Below, piece by piece: positions 17,182-25,870 of a DNA stretch of 64,000 nt. The position numbers and the translations under genes were made by a program. Within the stretch, counting starts at the first letter, position 1. Each line of letters opens with the position of its first letter. This DNA is from Hymenobacter ruricola (lineage in GTDB: Bacteria; Bacteroidota; Bacteroidia; Cytophagales; Hymenobacteraceae), in NCBI RefSeq assembly GCF_015694525.1, contig NZ_JADQDM010000003.1, forward strand, positions 1-64,000, read 5' to 3'. The notes under the pieces were generated by a model. It was not told where the DNA came from and did no database searches. It saw only the letters and a list, made by a program, of their open reading frames with translations.

Positions 17182-18114
17182 TTAAAGCATGAATTTATCC
17201 TGGAGCCTAGATTTTATTTTTTCTGTGTAAATCTTATTCTCTGTAAGTTCTAATAAGTTTCTAAGCTCGCGGCCGCTTTTCGTAAATTGAATCAAACGTA
17301 CTTGTTGTCCTGCCAAATCTATATTTAAGGGCAGGCCAGCATAGTTTACTTGCTCAAACACGATGGAATCATTTTCTCTTTTAGAATAGTTAAGCATCAG
17401 CGTTTCAGCAGAGCGAATCAACCCTGCGCCATCCAAATCAAATAAATCGTCATACGATATATCATAATCATTTAACGGGCCTATGTTTTGAAATGCAAAA
17501 ACGTTGGGATGTATTATATAGCAACTAGTACCGTCGTCAATGGATAAATTGCTTAATCGTTGAAAAGCGTTGCCTATATCTGATGTTAGTACAGATAATA
17601 GTTGTAGGGTGTATGGGCTAATGCATCCAGGATTAGTGACTTCTTTTGCTAGAATTCTAGAGAGTATTTCTTGAACATCATCCCTGCTTTTTGTTTCTGA
17701 TAAATTCCAGAATTGTGTTAACCAATCCTCATCAATTTTTTTGTCTTCTATTCGATTGCCTTCCACATCTTTCAAGTGCCCAATCATTTTTACAGCGACT
17801 TGTTCTCTGTTAAACTGTTGCTCAACTATCTTTCTGCCAAAGTGATAAAATGCCCTGTTGGCTAAGTCGGAATCAGTGTTAAATAATTTTGTGGCTGAAT
17901 CTGCTGCTGCTGTGATTAATTTGGCCTTGGCATCTCCTTCAGCTCTAATTATTTTCGAGTGTTGCTCAAAATAGGCAACAGGTATATCTGAGGCACTTGT
18001 AATAATCTTGCCCAATCCTGTTGATAAGGCTGTAAGTACATTATTCTTTATGAAGTCAGGAATTGGCATGCTTTTTACAAGTTCCCAAAATCCTTTTTCC
18101 CCTTGCTTATCCAT
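17182..18114 (-). CDS. DUF2806 domain protein in AT-rich DNA
   Basis: A 310-aa cytoplasmic protein of the DUF2806/TIGR03899 type. Helical residues about 60-115 (GDAKAKLITAAADSATKLFN) lead into the signature WLTQFWNLSETKSRDDVQEI, LSRILAKEV-x-N-P-G, then S-x-Y-T-L-Q-L-L-S-V-L. The C-terminal half has the aspartate-rich DYDISYDDLFDLDGAGLI. Family function is unknown. The gene is visibly AT-rich and uses AT-ending codons, unlike every neighbour. This suggests recent horizontal acquisition. The Lgt-like gene stop lies 1 bp upstream of its start codon, so the two may be co-transcribed. Confidence 0.75.
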   Translation of the reverse strand: MDKQGEKGFWELVKSMPIPDFIKNNVLTALSTGLGKIITSASDIPVAYFEQHSKIIRAEGDAKAKLITAAADSATKLFNTDSDLANRAFYHFGRKIVEQQFNREQVAVKMIGHLKDVEGNRIEDKKIDEDWLTQFWNLSETKSRDDVQEILSRILAKEVTNPGCISPYTLQLLSVLTSDIGNAFQRLSNLSIDDGTSCYIIHPNVFAFQNIGPLNDYDISYDDLFDLDGAGLIRSAETLMLNYSKRENDSIVFEQVNYAGLPLNIDLAGQQVRLIQFTKSGRELRNLLELTENKIYTEKIKSRLQDKFML

Positions 18115-18115
18115 A

Positions 18116-18868
18116 TCAGAGCTGGTTGTCGTGCTTAAGGGCTACAGATAGCCAAATATAATACCCCAGCCCTGCCACGCAGGCCCACTGTATCGCAGTG
18201 AGGCCCAGCCCCGGCAGCGCCGCCGTGGGCTTGATGAACTCCACCAGCAGCCGAAACAGCAAGTAGCCGCTCAGAAACAGCTGAAACCGCCGCCCATCCG
18301 CCAGCGGCCGGCGCCGTTCCAGCCCCCACAGCAGCAGCGCCAGCGCCCCCAGAAACAGGATTTCGTACAGGTTGGTGGGGTGGCGCCGGACGCCGTCGCC
18401 AAAATCAATGCCCCAGGGCAGGGCCGTGGCGGTGCCGAAAGTGCCGTCTTCGAGGCCGCTGAAGAAGCAGCCGAGCCGGCCGATGCCCAGGCCCAGCAGG
18501 ATGGGAAACACCATGAGGTCGCCGCTGCTGGCCGTCACGCCCAGGCGCTTTTTGGTGAGTTCCACGCCGATGAGCCCGCCCAGGAAGCCGCCCACGATGG
18601 TTTTGTTGGTGGTGTAGTAAAGCCAGCCGCCGGGCGGGTGCGCCAGCAGTTCGGGGTGCTCCAGCAGGCCCAGCAGGCGCGAGCCCAGCAGCGCCCCGGC
18701 GGCGGCACCCACGAAAATCCACTGCCGGTGCGCGCTGCTGATGCGGTCGGGGTGGCGGGCGCGCAGGTGGGTGTAGAGGCGGTAGCCGAGCGAATAGGCC
18801 AACACCTCGCACAGCAGGTGCACAGGCAGGCGCGCGGGGCCCAGGGCCAGTTCAACGGGAAAGTGCAT
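18116..18868 (-). CDS. Lgt-like (prolipoprotein diacylglyceryl transferase fold) membrane protein
   Basis: A 250-aa polytopic protein. The ATG at 18868 gives the Lgt-like opening MHFPVELALGPARLPVH. It has the Lgt-type repeats GAAAGALLGSRLLGLLEHP and GLGIGRLGCFFSGLEDG, and PTNLYEILF. Canonical Lgt transfers diacylglycerol to lipoprotein cysteines. Here the usual asparagine of the GRxGNF signature is cysteine, and the conserved histidine loop (H-G-G) is replaced by T-I-V-G-G. It may therefore be a divergent subfamily with a different lipid-related activity. GC-rich, in contrast to the adjacent DUF2806 gene. Confidence 0.75.
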   Translation of the reverse strand: MHFPVELALGPARLPVHLLCEVLAYSLGYRLYTHLRARHPDRISSAHRQWIFVGAAAGALLGSRLLGLLEHPELLAHPPGGWLYYTTNKTIVGGFLGGLIGVELTKKRLGVTASSGDLMVFPILLGLGIGRLGCFFSGLEDGTFGTATALPWGIDFGDGVRRHPTNLYEILFLGALALLLWGLERRRPLADGRRFQLFLSGYLLFRLLVEFIKPTAALPGLGLTAIQWACVAGLGYYIWLSVALKHDNQL

Positions 18869-19138
18869 GCGGCGGCAAGGTACAGATACAGCAGACTCAA
18901 CGAAGCGCAAGCTACACCCGCCGCCGCGCCTTTTTGGCTGCTCTGCTGATTCGATTTACGCAAAAAATGTGCAGAGGTAATGTCCTTTAATGCGAAGCGC
19001 TAATAGCTGTAAACTAATAGGTTATTGGGGAGAATGACGCCCGGATAAAGTCTGAAAAATTCGACTATTTAATTTGTTTCCAAAGGCCAGGCTGGTACTA
19101 TTGAGGCGGTTGTTCGCATCACTTAAATCGGCTGACTC

Positions 19139-20833
19139 ATGAAAAATCTTTTCGCGGTTGCATCTCGGGTGCCCGGGCTGCTGGGGCTGTTTCGGCGGCG
19201 GCGCGTGGCGGCGGGTGTGGCCTGGCTGCTGCTCGCGGTTTTTGGCCCCTTGGTAACCGGCTGTAATTACTACCGCACCGACAACAAGGCCGTGAGCAAG
19301 GAAACGGTGAACATGCTGGCCAATGCCAAGACCTTCGTGGTGCACCAGGGCGAAGCCAACTGGGTGCTGCGCAACCCGCGGCTCAACGGCGAAACGCTGG
19401 AAGGCACCCAGGAAGCCATTGCCGGCCCGCTCGCTAAATACCAACAGCTGCCCGACCGGCGCCACGCCCCGCGCTACCTGCGGAAGGAAAGGGACGTGGT
19501 GCTCAACATTGTGCACGTCTACCTTACCGAGGCCCCGGTGACGGCCGGCGACCGGGTCAGCATTCCCTTTTCGGCCATTCGCCAAATAGATTTGGTGGAG
19601 CAGGACACGGGCCGCACCCTGGCCTCCTACGTCTTTGGCGGGCTGGGAATTGCGGCGGGCGTCTTCGCGCTGCTGGCGGTCATCGTGGCCCTCACCAAAA
19701 GCTCGTGCCCCTTTGTGTACGCCCACGATGGCCAGCAGTACCGCTTCGTGGGCGAGGCCTACGGGGGCGCCATTTTCGCGCCGGCCGAGCGCGACGACTA
19801 CCTGCCGCTGCCCAATATTCAGCCCGAAAACAACCAGTACCGCCTCAAAATCAGCAATGAGCTGAAGGAGCGCCAATACACCAACCTGGCCGAGCTGTGG
19901 GTGGCGCAGCACCCCGCCGGCACGCAGGTGCTGCTGGACCAGCGCGGCCACGTGCAAACCCTGGCCGCGCCGCTGCCGCCCACCCAGGCCCGCACCCCGG
20001 CCGGCCAGGATTGCACCGCCCAACTGCGAGCCCCTGACGACAACGCGGTGTTATTCAACGAGGAAATTGCCGGTAATGCGCCCAACGAAGTGGTGCTGAC
20101 CTTTGCCCGGCCCGCGGCCGCCCGCCACGGCAAGCTGGTGCTGCGCGCCCAGAACTCGCTGTGGCTGGATTACCTCTACGGCCAGTTCATTGAGAAATTC
20201 GGCGGCGCCTACAACGGCTGGGCCGGCCAGCAGAAAACGCAGCCCGCCGCCATCAACCGCCAGTGGGCCCTCGACCAGGGCATTCCGCTGCAAGTGTACG
20301 TGGACGCCGGCCGGGGCTGGCAACTGGCCGAAAGCATCCCCACCGTGGGCCCGTTGGCCGCGCGCGACGTGGTGGTGCCCCTCGATTTCGGCGCCCAGGC
20401 CAGCCCCACAGTGCGGGTGAAGCTCGCCTGCGGCTTCATGTTTTGGGAAGTCGACTACGCCGCCCTCGACTGCAGCCCCAACGTGCCGGTGCAGCTCGAA
20501 AACTGCCGCCTGCAAACCGCTCGCACCGAGCGCGGCGCCGACGCCCGTGCCGCCCTGGCCGCGCCCGACACGCTGCGCCTCAAGCAGCTGCACGCCGGCA
20601 CCGTGGTTGACCTCACCTACCAATGCCGGCTGCCCGCGCCGGCGGCCGGCACGCGCCGCAGCGTGTTTTTGCGCACCCGCGGCTACTACGAGCACGTGCG
20701 CGAGTTCAAAGGCCTGCCCAACCTTCCCGAGCTGTACGCCTTCAAAAAGCCGGGTCGCTTCATCGAATTCTCGAAGGAGAAATACCACGACGCCACCGCC
20801 CAAAACAACGCCCTCGCCACCACCAGCCGCTAA
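19139..20833 (+). CDS. Lipoprotein of unknown function paired with a radical SAM enzyme
   Basis: A 564-aa protein with a long basic n-region, a hydrophobic segment and a lipobox at LVTG-C42. After about 100 residues (including VHVYLTEAPVTAGDRVSIP and IRQIDLVEQDTG), a second membrane helix is present at about residues 160-185. It is followed by a distinctive block SCPFVYAHDGQQYRFVGEAY, then GGAIFAPAERDDYLPLP. The remainder is beta-rich. No known domain was recognised. The next gene, a radical SAM enzyme, starts 5 bp after its stop, so the two form an operon. A substrate or anchor role for the lipoprotein is inference. Confidence 0.75.
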   Translation: MKNLFAVASRVPGLLGLFRRRRVAAGVAWLLLAVFGPLVTGCNYYRTDNKAVSKETVNMLANAKTFVVHQGEANWVLRNPRLNGETLEGTQEAIAGPLAKYQQLPDRRHAPRYLRKERDVVLNIVHVYLTEAPVTAGDRVSIPFSAIRQIDLVEQDTGRTLASYVFGGLGIAAGVFALLAVIVALTKSSCPFVYAHDGQQYRFVGEAYGGAIFAPAERDDYLPLPNIQPENNQYRLKISNELKERQYTNLAELWVAQHPAGTQVLLDQRGHVQTLAAPLPPTQARTPAGQDCTAQLRAPDDNAVLFNEEIAGNAPNEVVLTFARPAAARHGKLVLRAQNSLWLDYLYGQFIEKFGGAYNGWAGQQKTQPAAINRQWALDQGIPLQVYVDAGRGWQLAESIPTVGPLAARDVVVPLDFGAQASPTVRVKLACGFMFWEVDYAALDCSPNVPVQLENCRLQTARTERGADARAALAAPDTLRLKQLHAGTVVDLTYQCRLPAPAAGTRRSVFLRTRGYYEHVREFKGLPNLPELYAFKKPGRFIEFSKEKYHDATAQNNALATTSR

Positions 20834-20838
20834 TTTTT

Positions 20839-22077
20839 ATGGAAGCTGCCCTCATTGCCGATATCACCTACGTGCCGGCCGCCGCGCCCCCGGTGCCCGT
20901 GCCCAGCCTGCCGCCCGTGGTGGTGGGCTCGAAGGTCCGGCGCGCCTTTGTTTTCGTCCTTTTCTATTTGGCCGAAGTACGCTTGTTGTGGCGTTTTCTG
21001 CGCACCCCGGCCCGGCTGAAACTGGCCGCCGCGCGCATCAAGGAGCTAAAGCAGGTGTATTATGGCAACCTCAAAGTGCGGAAAGTGGCCCACGTGGCCG
21101 GCCGCTACTTCCGCGAATACCAGACGCCCGGCTGGCCCAGCGCCGCCTACGACGCCTACATCGCCACCACCGTCAACCGCCTCGTGCCCTTTCGCGGCGA
21201 CGCCGACACGCTGAACCTGGTGTTTCTGGCCATCACCAAAAAGTGCCCGCTGGCCTGCGACCATTGCTTCGAGTGGGACGCGCTCAACCAGAAAGAAACC
21301 CTCACGCGGGCGCACATCCAGGAGCTGGTGGCCCAGTTTCAGGCCCGCCACGTCAGCCAGATTTTCTTCAGCGGCGGCGAGCCCATGCTGCGCGTCAACG
21401 ACCTGGTGGCCGTGGTGGCCGCCGCCCGGCCCGGCACCGATTTCTGGGTGTTCACCTCGGGCTTCAATTTTACCCGCGCAAACGCCCGCCGCCTGAAGCA
21501 GGCCGGTTTCACGGGCGCCAGCATCAGCCTCGACCACCACGAGCAGGCCCGCCACAACGCTTTCCGCGGTTCGCCCGATGCTTTCCGGAACGCCATGCAG
21601 GCGGCCACCTACGCCAGCGAAGTGGGCCTAGTGGTCAATCTGGCCCTGTGCGCCACCCGGGAGTTCACCACCGAAGCCAACCTGCTGGCCTATGCCCGGC
21701 TGGCCCGGCAGCTGGGCGTGGCCTTCATCCAGGTGCTGGAGCCGCGCGCCGTGGGCCACTACGCCGGCCAGAACGTGGACCTGAGCCCCGCCCAACTGGC
21801 CCTGCTGGAAGATTTTTACCTGAAAATGACCTTCGGGCCCGACTACCTCGACTGGCCGCTGGTGCACTACTACGGCTACCACCAGCGCCGCATGGGCTGC
21901 GGCGGCGCGGCCGACCGGTTCCTCTACGTCGACACCGACGGCGACCTGCACGCCTGCCCGTTTTGCCAGAAGAAAAGCGGCAGCGCCCTGTGCGGCGGCA
22001 AAGGCGGCTCCCTCGACGATGCGTTGGCCGCCCTCAAAACGCGGGGCTGCCACCCGTTCACCCAGGCCACGATGTAG
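20839..22077 (+). CDS. Radical SAM protein with SPASM-like C-terminus
   Basis: A 412-aa protein starting at the ATG five bases after the lipoprotein stop. Residues 1-130 form an N-terminal extension with a hydrophobic stretch (AFVFVLFYLAEVRLL). The radical SAM motif is KKCPLACDHCFEW (C136, C140, C143); FFSGGEPML follows about 40 residues later. The C-terminus has GCGGAADRFLYVDTDGDLHA, CPFC and a final Cys-Gly, resembling an auxiliary-cluster (SPASM/twitch) region. Such enzymes often modify peptides or proteins; with a lipoprotein gene immediately upstream, post-translational modification is a reasonable but untested idea. Confidence 0.82.
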   Translation: MEAALIADITYVPAAAPPVPVPSLPPVVVGSKVRRAFVFVLFYLAEVRLLWRFLRTPARLKLAAARIKELKQVYYGNLKVRKVAHVAGRYFREYQTPGWPSAAYDAYIATTVNRLVPFRGDADTLNLVFLAITKKCPLACDHCFEWDALNQKETLTRAHIQELVAQFQARHVSQIFFSGGEPMLRVNDLVAVVAAARPGTDFWVFTSGFNFTRANARRLKQAGFTGASISLDHHEQARHNAFRGSPDAFRNAMQAATYASEVGLVVNLALCATREFTTEANLLAYARLARQLGVAFIQVLEPRAVGHYAGQNVDLSPAQLALLEDFYLKMTFGPDYLDWPLVHYYGYHQRRMGCGGAADRFLYVDTDGDLHACPFCQKKSGSALCGGKGGSLDDALAALKTRGCHPFTQATM

Positions 22078-22395
22078 AAAGCCACCCGTTTTCGCGCCAA
22101 AGGGTCGGCCGCAAACAACTTTTTTTATTTTTTTTCGTGGTGGGCGGGTTTGCGCGGTCAGCAAACGAGGCTCAGGCTCAAAAGTAACTGGTAATCAAAA
22201 AGGTTATGGGCGGCGCGGAAGCAGTTGAGATGCCGAGGCAGGTGCCTGATTTGGTCGACTCATCGGGCCAGATGGCCGAGTAGGAGGGGAGGTGCTGCAA
22301 TATTTTCGGCGTGGCTGGGGTTAACAACTCGGAAGCGACCTGCTGCAAGGGGCGCGACTAGCTGTTGGATTACCCACTTTTTATCCCGTTCCATT
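22078..22395. other. 318-bp intergenic stretch without a recognised gene
   Basis: It contains a T-rich run near 22120-22137 that could act as a weak terminator for the radical SAM operon. No convincing gene, promoter consensus or repeat was seen. Confidence 0.4.
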
Positions 22396-22635
22396 ATGCT
22401 CCGCAACCTCTTTCTGATTGCCTTGCTGCTCGGCCTTTTTGCCAGCGCGGAAGCTTCGGCCGCCACCACCAAACGCACCCCCACCCGGAAGATTATGCCC
22501 GGCAACCACCGCCCGAATTACCGGCGCTACGGTCACCACGGCCTCTTCCACAATGGCTTCCTGGGCATCCATAGCCGCCGCCAAACCAAGATTTCAGGCT
22601 CTTCAGTGGGCAAAAAGCACCGCGGCACCTTATAA
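22396..22635 (+). CDS. Small exported basic His/Arg-rich protein
   Basis: A 79-aa protein starting at the ATG at 22396. A clean signal peptide (MLRNLFLIALLLGLFASAEA, cleavage near ASA) is followed by a strongly basic mature region rich in R, K, H and G, with a run of NHRPNYRRYGHHGLFHNGFL. Small secreted basic proteins of this style are common in Hymenobacter-like genomes and have no known function; the histidines could bind metal. It is followed by a family A palindrome. Confidence 0.6.
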   Translation: MLRNLFLIALLLGLFASAEASAATTKRTPTRKIMPGNHRPNYRRYGHHGLFHNGFLGIHSRRQTKISGSSVGKKHRGTL

Positions 22636-22665
22636 AAAGGCTTGGGGCGTTTCTTAAAGAAAGAA

Positions 22666-22758
22666 CGTCATGCTGAGCGCAGTCGAAGCATCTCTACCGC
22701 AGTACTAAATGATTAATTAGTAAGCGGTAGAGATGCTTCGACTGCGCTCAGCATGACC
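22666..22758. repeat. Long palindrome (family A)
   Basis: Arms 22666-22700 and about 22724-22758 share the core CATGCTGAGCGCAGTCGAAG. They are extended outward by TTCTTAAA / TTTAAGAA. It separates convergent genes. Confidence 0.85.
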
Positions 22759-22794
22759 GTTTTTAAGAAGCAGGGTTAGCTTAATCCGAACGGA

Positions 22795-23838
22795 TTAAAC
22801 TTCGTTGTTTTTCACCGCCGCTTTGCGCGTCAGCGCCGTGATAGGCGAGCGGGTTAACTCACTTTCGCTCTCGAAGCCGGTGCGGCGCACGTTGGCGGCG
22901 GCGCTTTCGCCGGTAGCGGGCAGGGCCCGGTTCATCCAGCTCAAGATGTCGGTGGTGGTGCCGGGCAGCAGGCCGTGGAAAGCTGCCAGAAACTTAGCCG
23001 GCAGCGAGAGGATGATTTCGCCGTCGCCGCGGCGGCAGGCGTTCCAGATTTGGCGGGCGGCCTGCTCGGCGCTCATCGTGAGGCCGGGCAAAGAGTCGGC
23101 GATGCTGAACCAGGCAAACTCCTTTTGGTGCTGGCCCTTCACCAAGGCGTGGTCGGGGCTGCCGGTGCGCAGCAGGCCGGGGCACACCGTCGTCACGCTG
23201 ATGCCGTGCTGGCGCAGTTCGGCCCGAAACCCTTCGGACAAGCCCACCAAAGCGAATTTGCTGGCGCTGTAAGGGGCCATGTGCGGCAACGCCACCTTGC
23301 CGCCCAATGACGAAATGTTGACGATGCGACCCTGGCCACGCCGGCGCATGCCCGGCAGCACGGCCTGCATGGCGTGCAGCGGCGCCCAAAAGTGAATGGC
23401 CATGGCGTCCTCATAGTCGCGCGAATCCATGTTGTCGAGCGGGCCGCCGACGATGATGCCGGCGTTGTTGATGAGCACGTCGATGGCGCCGAGGCGGTTT
23501 TCCACTTCGGCCACCATGGTGCGCACCTCCACCTCGTTGGTGATGTCGCGGGAAAGGGTCAGCACGTCGGCTTCGGCGGCGCCGGCCAGCAGCAGGTCCT
23601 GGCGGGCGCGGGCCAGTTCGGCTTCGTCGCGGGCGCAAATGGCCACGCGGGCACCTTCGGCCACTGCCTGGCGGGCCAGCACGAGGCCCAGGCCGCGCGA
23701 GCCGCCGGTGATGAGCACGACGCGCCCGGTGAGGGCGTAGGAGCCGCGGCGGTTGCCCCACATGGTAGCGGCCAGGGCCGCCGCGCCGAGGCCGGCGGCC
23801 AGCAGCCAGTTTTTGGAAGTACGCTTGTCGTCTTTCAT
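22795..23838 (-). CDS. Short-chain dehydrogenase/reductase, membrane-anchored
   Basis: A 347-aa SDR with an N-terminal hydrophobic anchor (WLLAAGLGAAALAATMWG) when started at the ATG at 23838. The NAD(P) motif is TGGSRGLG, NNAG appears in VLINNAGIIVGG, the serine is in NISSLGG and the active-site motif is YSASK. The substrate is unknown. The C-terminal 60 residues beyond the Rossmann domain are variable. A candidate -7-like element lies upstream in the minus-strand phrase AACCTTTC. Confidence 0.88.
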   Translation of the reverse strand: MKDDKRTSKNWLLAAGLGAAALAATMWGNRRGSYALTGRVVLITGGSRGLGLVLARQAVAEGARVAICARDEAELARARQDLLLAGAAEADVLTLSRDITNEVEVRTMVAEVENRLGAIDVLINNAGIIVGGPLDNMDSRDYEDAMAIHFWAPLHAMQAVLPGMRRRGQGRIVNISSLGGKVALPHMAPYSASKFALVGLSEGFRAELRQHGISVTTVCPGLLRTGSPDHALVKGQHQKEFAWFSIADSLPGLTMSAEQAARQIWNACRRGDGEIILSLPAKFLAAFHGLLPGTTTDILSWMNRALPATGESAAANVRRTGFESESELTRSPITALTRKAAVKNNEV

Positions 23839-24026
23839 GGGGAGTTGTATGCCAAACCGGTCCGAAAGGTTGCACGGAGGAGGTTGCAGAGCCGGATTTT
23901 CGGCCGGGCCTGGCACGAATCGGGGTTGGCGGGGCGTTAAGGGCTGAAAGAGCGGCCTTTTCCGCCGATATTTACCCCGTCGCAGCCCCCTCTTTTTCTG
24001 TGATTGTGTTTCCACCCCCGTTTCCC

Positions 24027-24554
24027 ATGAAAGTTCTTTTGCTCTCGTCGCTGCTGGCCGTGGCCGTCGCGCCGGCCGTGCTGGCCCAGGCCCCGGCCCC
24101 GGCCAAAACCACTCTCAAAACCAAGACCAAGCCGGTGGGCCAGGCCAGCATCAAAACCAAGACCAAAGCCGCCGCCCCCGCCGCCGAAGAACCCATGCCG
24201 CTGGCCGATGCCGCCATGGTCGATGCCAAAAGCAACGCCCTCACCACCAACATGCAGCAAAACCTGGGCCTCACGCCCCAGCAAACCGAGAAAGTGCGCG
24301 CCATCAACCGCCGCAGCGTGGATGCCGTCGAGTCGGCCCGCCTGCGCTACAAAACCGACCCGCGCAAGCTGGCCGGCGTAGTGGAAAGCGTGGGCAGCTC
24401 CCGCCTCTCGGCCATCAAAGACGTGCTCACGCCCCAGCAGTTTGCCAAGTACCAGCGCAAGCGCGAGGAGAAGATGGGCGTGCCCAACGTGCAGGGCGTG
24501 CAGGGCACCCCGCCGCCCGGCCTGGGCACCGGCGGCGCCGGCGGCGACCAGTAA
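24027..24554 (+). CDS. Small periplasmic Spy/LTxxQ-like protein
   Basis: A 175-aa protein. The ATG at 24027 opens a signal peptide (MKVLLLSSLLAVAVAPAVLA). A Lys/Thr/Ala/Pro-rich linker (KTTLKTKTKP) is followed by a helical domain with LGLTPQQTEKVRAINRR, then LSAIKDVLTPQQFAKYQRKR. The paired L-T-P-Q-Q motifs place it with the Spy/CpxP (LTxxQ)-like periplasmic helical proteins, which act as chaperones or envelope-stress factors. The C-terminus is Gly/Pro-rich. A type B palindrome follows directly. Confidence 0.7.
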   Translation: MKVLLLSSLLAVAVAPAVLAQAPAPAKTTLKTKTKPVGQASIKTKTKAAAPAAEEPMPLADAAMVDAKSNALTTNMQQNLGLTPQQTEKVRAINRRSVDAVESARLRYKTDPRKLAGVVESVGSSRLSAIKDVLTPQQFAKYQRKREEKMGVPNVQGVQGTPPPGLGTGGAGGDQ

Positions 24555-24565
24555 TTCCTTGTCCT

Positions 24566-24646
24566 GTCATCCTGAGCGCAGCGAAGGACCTTTTCACGTC
24601 GGAGTACTCGGGCGTGAAGAGGTCCTTCGCTGCGCTCAGGATGACC
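24566..24646. repeat. Long palindrome (family B)
   Basis: Inverted arms with the core GTCATCCTGAGCGCAGCGAA and GGACC, joined by a variable loop. The same family occurs at 42748-42862 and 51411-51495. This motif is widespread in intergenic DNA of many bacterial phyla. Confidence 0.9.
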
Positions 24647-24686
24647 GAAAAGGCGACCAAAGGCTTTCCGTTGCGTATTCCTGCGC

Positions 24687-25724
24687 ATGACTTCTCCTGC
24701 TACGCCTGCTTCCGCCCCCAACCGTTTTGTGGCCCTGCTGTCCCGCGCCGGGCTCGACTGGTTTTTGCTGGCGCTCATCGGCGTGGTGGCGCTGGCCTAC
24801 TTCCAGCCGGGCCTGGGCAGCAAGGCCAGCGCCGTGCCCTGGAAAACCATTACGACCGTGGGCGTGGCGCTGGTATTTTTCTTCTATGGCCTGAAGCTGA
24901 GCCTGGAAAAGCTGCGCGCGGGCATGCGCAACTGGCGCCTGCACCTGCTGGTGCAGCTGGCCACGTTCGCACTGTTTCCGGCCCTGGCGCTGCTGGTGCG
25001 GCCGTTTTTTGGCAGCGCGGGCGGCGACTTGCTCTGGCAAAGCATCTTTTTCCTATGCGCGCTGCCCAGCACCGTGTCCACGTCGGTGGTGATGGTGAGC
25101 ATTGCCGGCGGCAACCTGCCGGCCGCCATTTTCAACGCCAGCATTTCCAGCCTGCTGGGCATAGCCCTCACGCCGCTGCTCACCAGCCTAGTGCTGCACA
25201 CCGGCACGGGCGGCAGCCAGCTGTGGGGCCTGGCCGGGCAATTGCTGTGGCAAGTGGTGCTGCCGGTAGGGGCGGGGGTGCTGCTCAATTCGCGCTTCAA
25301 TGCCTTCGTCGACCGCCACAAAGCCGGCCTGCGCGTGTTCGACCAGGTCACCATCCTGCTCATCGTCTTCACCGCTTTTTGCGATTCCTTCGCCGAAGGC
25401 ATCTTCACCCGCTACCAAGTGGCCGATATTGTCAAGCTCGGTGCGGGCATGGTGGCGCTCTACTTAATAGTGTTCGGCATCATCTGGGGGCTGAGCCGGG
25501 CGTTGCGCTTTTCGCGGGCCGACCAAGTGGTGGCCGTGTTCTGCGGGTCCAAGAAGTCGTTGGTGCACGGCAGCGTGATGGCGAGTCTGCTTTTCCCCGC
25601 CAGCGCCGCCACGGGCTTGATTCTGCTGCCGCTGATGCTTTATCATGCCCTGCAGATTATTCTGGCCAGCAGCATGGCGCAGTACCTGGGCCGGCAGGCC
25701 GCTGCGGCGCCGGTTGTGGCATAA
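24687..25724 (+). CDS. Bile acid:sodium symporter-like transporter (SBF-like, YfeH type)
   Basis: A 345-aa protein with about ten membrane helices, the length of the SBF-like family. Characteristic blocks are FFFYGLKLSLEKLRAGMRNW, LCALPSTVSTSVVMVSIAGG-N, N-x-x-I-S-S-L-L-G-I-A-L-T-P-L, and VFCGSKKSLVHGSVMASLLF. The discontinuous helix residues that bind sodium in this fold lie in the TVSTSVV and GSKKS stretches. The natural substrate is not predictable. It stands alone between two palindromes. Confidence 0.88.
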   Translation: MTSPATPASAPNRFVALLSRAGLDWFLLALIGVVALAYFQPGLGSKASAVPWKTITTVGVALVFFFYGLKLSLEKLRAGMRNWRLHLLVQLATFALFPALALLVRPFFGSAGGDLLWQSIFFLCALPSTVSTSVVMVSIAGGNLPAAIFNASISSLLGIALTPLLTSLVLHTGTGGSQLWGLAGQLLWQVVLPVGAGVLLNSRFNAFVDRHKAGLRVFDQVTILLIVFTAFCDSFAEGIFTRYQVADIVKLGAGMVALYLIVFGIIWGLSRALRFSRADQVVAVFCGSKKSLVHGSVMASLLFPASAATGLILLPLMLYHALQIILASSMAQYLGRQAAAAPVVA

Positions 25725-25750
25725 CGATAAAAAAGAACGTCGTAGAAGCC

Positions 25751-25849
25751 GAACGTCATGTCGAGCTGGTCGAGACATCTCGCGTGCCGCCACTAATCCA
25801 TTGATTATTGCCCCGGGCGAGATGTCTCGACCAGCTCGACATGACGTTC
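25751..25849. repeat. Long palindrome (family C)
   Basis: Arms 25751-25783 and 25817-25849 with the core GTCATGTCGAGC and GAGACATCTCGC. It lies between convergent genes. A relative is at 40611-40708. Confidence 0.9.
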
Positions 25850-25870
25850 TGGTGTGCAATGCCAGCGTTC

